A program made the translations under genes and the position numbers. The notes beneath the pieces were generated by a model, which was not told the DNA's origin, searched no databases, and was given only the letters and a program-made list of their open reading frames with translations. From an uncultured Clostridia bacterium (GTDB lineage: Bacteria; Bacillota; Clostridia; Saccharofermentanales; DTU023), in assembly GCA_937922005.1 (NCBI GenBank), contig CAKZWV010000036.1:1-29975 (forward strand): a stretch of 29,975 nucleotides of DNA, given 5' to 3'. This document shows positions 28,338 through 29,975 of this stretch, piece after piece. Numbering within the stretch: the first letter of the stretch is position 1; each line of letters opens with the position of its first letter.

Positions 28338-29975
28338 TGGACACCCCACATTTCCAAATCCATCTGTGAATGATAAAGACTTCCGAAATTCTCCTTATCC
28401 TTCATTTCTGCAAATATTCCCTCTTCTATTACCTTCTTGTCTTTGAGGAAGTAGATATAGTCTGCATTTTCTGTATTTCTAAGTCTGTGCGTGATGAGAA
28501 TAATGGTCATATCTTTTTTTAAGGCTGATAAGATACCGAGGATGATTTGTTCAGATTCTATATCAATATTTGAAATAGCCTCGTCTAGGATCAAAACTTT
28601 AGGTTTTCTAAGGAGGGCCCTAGCAATTGAAATCCTTTGTTTTTGTCCACCTGATAAGTTATTTCCTTGATTTTCCATAATGGTATCTAGGCCATGTTGA
28701 TTAGCAAAGTATTCGTAGAGGCCTACCGTTTTCAAGCTCTCCTCCAGGTCTGCATCGCTTGCGTTGGGATTACCAAAGAGCAGGTTATATCGCAGACTAT
28801 GGCTGAAGATAAAGGGATTATTGTCAATCATACAAATGTTTTCGATGATACTATCAGATTTGATACCGTTTTTACCATTGTAGAAAATGGAAGCATCTGG
28901 ATCTTTAAGCATGCCCGAGATCAATTTAGCGATCGTAGATTTTCCGCACCCGCTTTTTCCCACCAAACAGGTAATTTCATGGGCTTTGCAAGTGAGATCT
29001 ATCTTATCCAAGATTTTTTCCTTATCGTAAGAGAAATCTAAATGTTTCAACTCGACGTCTACCTGCTCTTCCCCGATAACTTGGGTGCCGTCTGTGGGAT
29101 CTTCCATTCCTAGCACTTCAAAGAGGGTGCTTGCCGCCGAAATACCATTCATGGCAACGTGAAACAGGGCACCTAGCCTCCTCAAGGGATTAAAATACTC
29201 CTGAGACAGAAGAATGAAGACAAAGCCTGTGAAAATGGATATGGTGCCCATAGAAAAATACTTTAAGGTCATATAAATGATGGTGGCACTTCCAGTATAG
29301 GAAACCAGATCCATAACAGTGATATTATTCAGCTGTACCATAAGGAGTTTCATGGTCTTAAGCCGGAAATCTTCCGCCATCTCATTTAATTTATCATTGT
29401 ATTTTTCATCTGCATTGAATATTTTTAAGGTGGTAAGGCCATACAGGAAGTCTATAAAGACTTCCCCCAGGTTGGCATAGGATTTCCAGTAAGATTTCAC
29501 CACACGCTTGGCTAGCTTTTGTACCATCATGATGGCAATGGGAATAAAGGGCAAAAAGACCAGTCCAACCAGGGCAATCTTCCCATTGACAAAGGACATG
29601 ATGATAAATAAAATCAGCGGCCCGAGTAGTGAAAAGGCAAGCTGGGGCAGGAGTTCCCCATAGAAAATATTCAGTTGCTCAATGCCCTCTACACTCAGGT
29701 TGATCGCTTCTGATATAGAAATCTTTTCCCCATATTCCATCTTAAAGCCATAGACTTTTTTAAAAAGCCTCTGACGCAAAGATTTCTTAATCCGATTGGA
29801 GATTTTGTGGGAAATATAAAAGTTAAATTTGATAATCAAAACTTTGACGAGAATAATGGCTATCATCTGAAGCACAAATTCTTGAATCGGGTTCCTTCCC
29901 TTGACCAGTTCGTTTAAATAATTCCCTATGGAAAAGATAAGACCAATATTGGTTAGGAGTTCAAAAACTTTCAGG
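28334..29975 (-). CDS. CydD-like ABC exporter half-transporter, N-terminus outside window
   Basis: At least 547 codons, open to the right edge without a stop; the real start lies beyond the window, and the GTG at 29875 is internal to a helix. Transmembrane domain with SEAINLSVEGIEQLNIFYGELLPQL and LLSQEYFNPLRRLGALFHVAMNG, as in CydD. The ATPase has VGKSGCGKS (Walker A), LSGGQKQRISIARALL (signature) and VLILDEAISNID (Walker B with catalytic Glu). The stop overlaps the CydC-like start by four bases. Both half-transporters probably form one heterodimeric exporter. Confidence 0.85.
   Translation of the reverse strand, partial: LKVFELLTNIGLIFSIGNYLNELVKGRNPIQEFVLQMIAIILVKVLIIKFNFYISHKISNRIKKSLRQRLFKKVYGFKMEYGEKISISEAINLSVEGIEQLNIFYGELLPQLAFSLLGPLILFIIMSFVNGKIALVGLVFLPFIPIAIMMVQKLAKRVVKSYWKSYANLGEVFIDFLYGLTTLKIFNADEKYNDKLNEMAEDFRLKTMKLLMVQLNNITVMDLVSYTGSATIIYMTLKYFSMGTISIFTGFVFILLSQEYFNPLRRLGALFHVAMNGISAASTLFEVLGMEDPTDGTQVIGEEQVDVELKHLDFSYDKEKILDKIDLTCKAHEITCLVGKSGCGKSTIAKLISGMLKDPDASIFYNGKNGIKSDSIIENICMIDNNPFIFSHSLRYNLLFGNPNASDADLEESLKTVGLYEYFANQHGLDTIMENQGNNLSGGQKQRISIARALLRKPKVLILDEAISNIDIESEQIILGILSALKKDMTIILITHRLRNTENADYIYFLKDKKVIEEGIFAEMKDKENFGSLYHSQMDLEMWGVQ

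Larger units (their letters stand above)
3131..28420. repeat. Dispersed 10-mer CAAATAYTCC / GGARTATTTG, 16 copies
   Basis: CAAATACTCC on the plus strand starts at 3131, 3929, 12170, 15302, 15551, 19022 and 22736; its reverse GGAGTATTTG at 17141 and 21321. CAAATATTCC starts at 4841, 6088, 12719, 17484 and 28411; its reverse GGAATATTTG at 3904 and 10306. Near-copies occur at 24259 and 29194. Most have A or G before the C, and many a further C after. Copies lie in coding sequence in several frames and on both strands, and in the leaders of pdxR and pepT. Function unknown. Confidence 0.8.

Noticed and set aside
3131..28420. Explaining the recurrent 10-mer by a favoured protein motif or codon usage
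   Set aside because: The copies fall in different frames and strands, encode at least six different tripeptides, and also occur in non-coding leaders.

Overview
The window comes from a strictly anaerobic Firmicute, most likely of the Clostridia/Tissierellia type. The evidence is AGGAGG-type ribosome binding sites, an oxygen-defence set of rubrerythrin, desulfoferrodoxin and rubredoxin, CD1871A and DUF1847 proteins, and a probable selenoprotein. A member of the Peptoniphilaceae or a relative is possible, but that is a guess from gene content. There is no rRNA, tRNA, CRISPR array or recognisable insertion sequence.

Layout. (1) 1-2459: the N-terminal part of an ABC substrate-binding lipoprotein, a repeat-rich spacer, and a polytopic membrane protein. 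(2) 2460-5426: a non-coding stretch with a gene remnant and two large palindromes, then pdxS with the divergent MocR/PdxR-like regulator. (3) 5469-7324: two translationally coupled membrane proteins; one is a paralogue of the 1530-2459 protein. (4) 7551-9968: polyphosphate kinase behind a PhoP-box-like promoter. (5) 10188-13177: a minus-strand run xth-thiC-SDR. (6) 13288-13584: a CC/Se (HesB-like) gene with in-frame TGA followed by a SECIS-like hairpin. (7) 13777-15096: desulfoferrodoxin-rubredoxin, and rubrerythrin as its own unit. (8) 15334-18467: pepT, a first lipoate ligase and an OsmC-like protein. (9) 18632-23218: a tightly packed minus-strand series, response regulator - histidine kinase - stand-alone lipoyl domain - lipA - second lipoate ligase. 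(10) 23402-26633: a plus-strand redox module of a CD1871A CXXC membrane peptide, a polyferredoxin membrane protein, a thioredoxin-like lipoprotein and DUF1847. (11) 26679-29975: a CydDC-type ABC exporter pair, visibly richer in A/T than the rest and running off the window.

How the parts fit. The two-component system lies between the lipoylation genes, which it precedes on the same strand, and the divergent redox module; the shared intergenic region carries a direct repeat of the kind OmpR-family regulators bind. The lipoylation genes provide a carrier domain, a synthase and two ligase-like proteins, but no E1/E2/E3 complex or octanoyltransferase is visible.

Two observations stand out. The 10-mer CAAATAYTCC (reverse GGARTATTTG) occurs 16 times in 30 kb where about 0.1 is expected, in many reading frames and in two leaders, like a DNA-uptake or Chi-type word. 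The CC/Se gene at 13288 is readable only if a UGA is decoded as selenocysteine, and a well-placed SECIS-like hairpin follows it.
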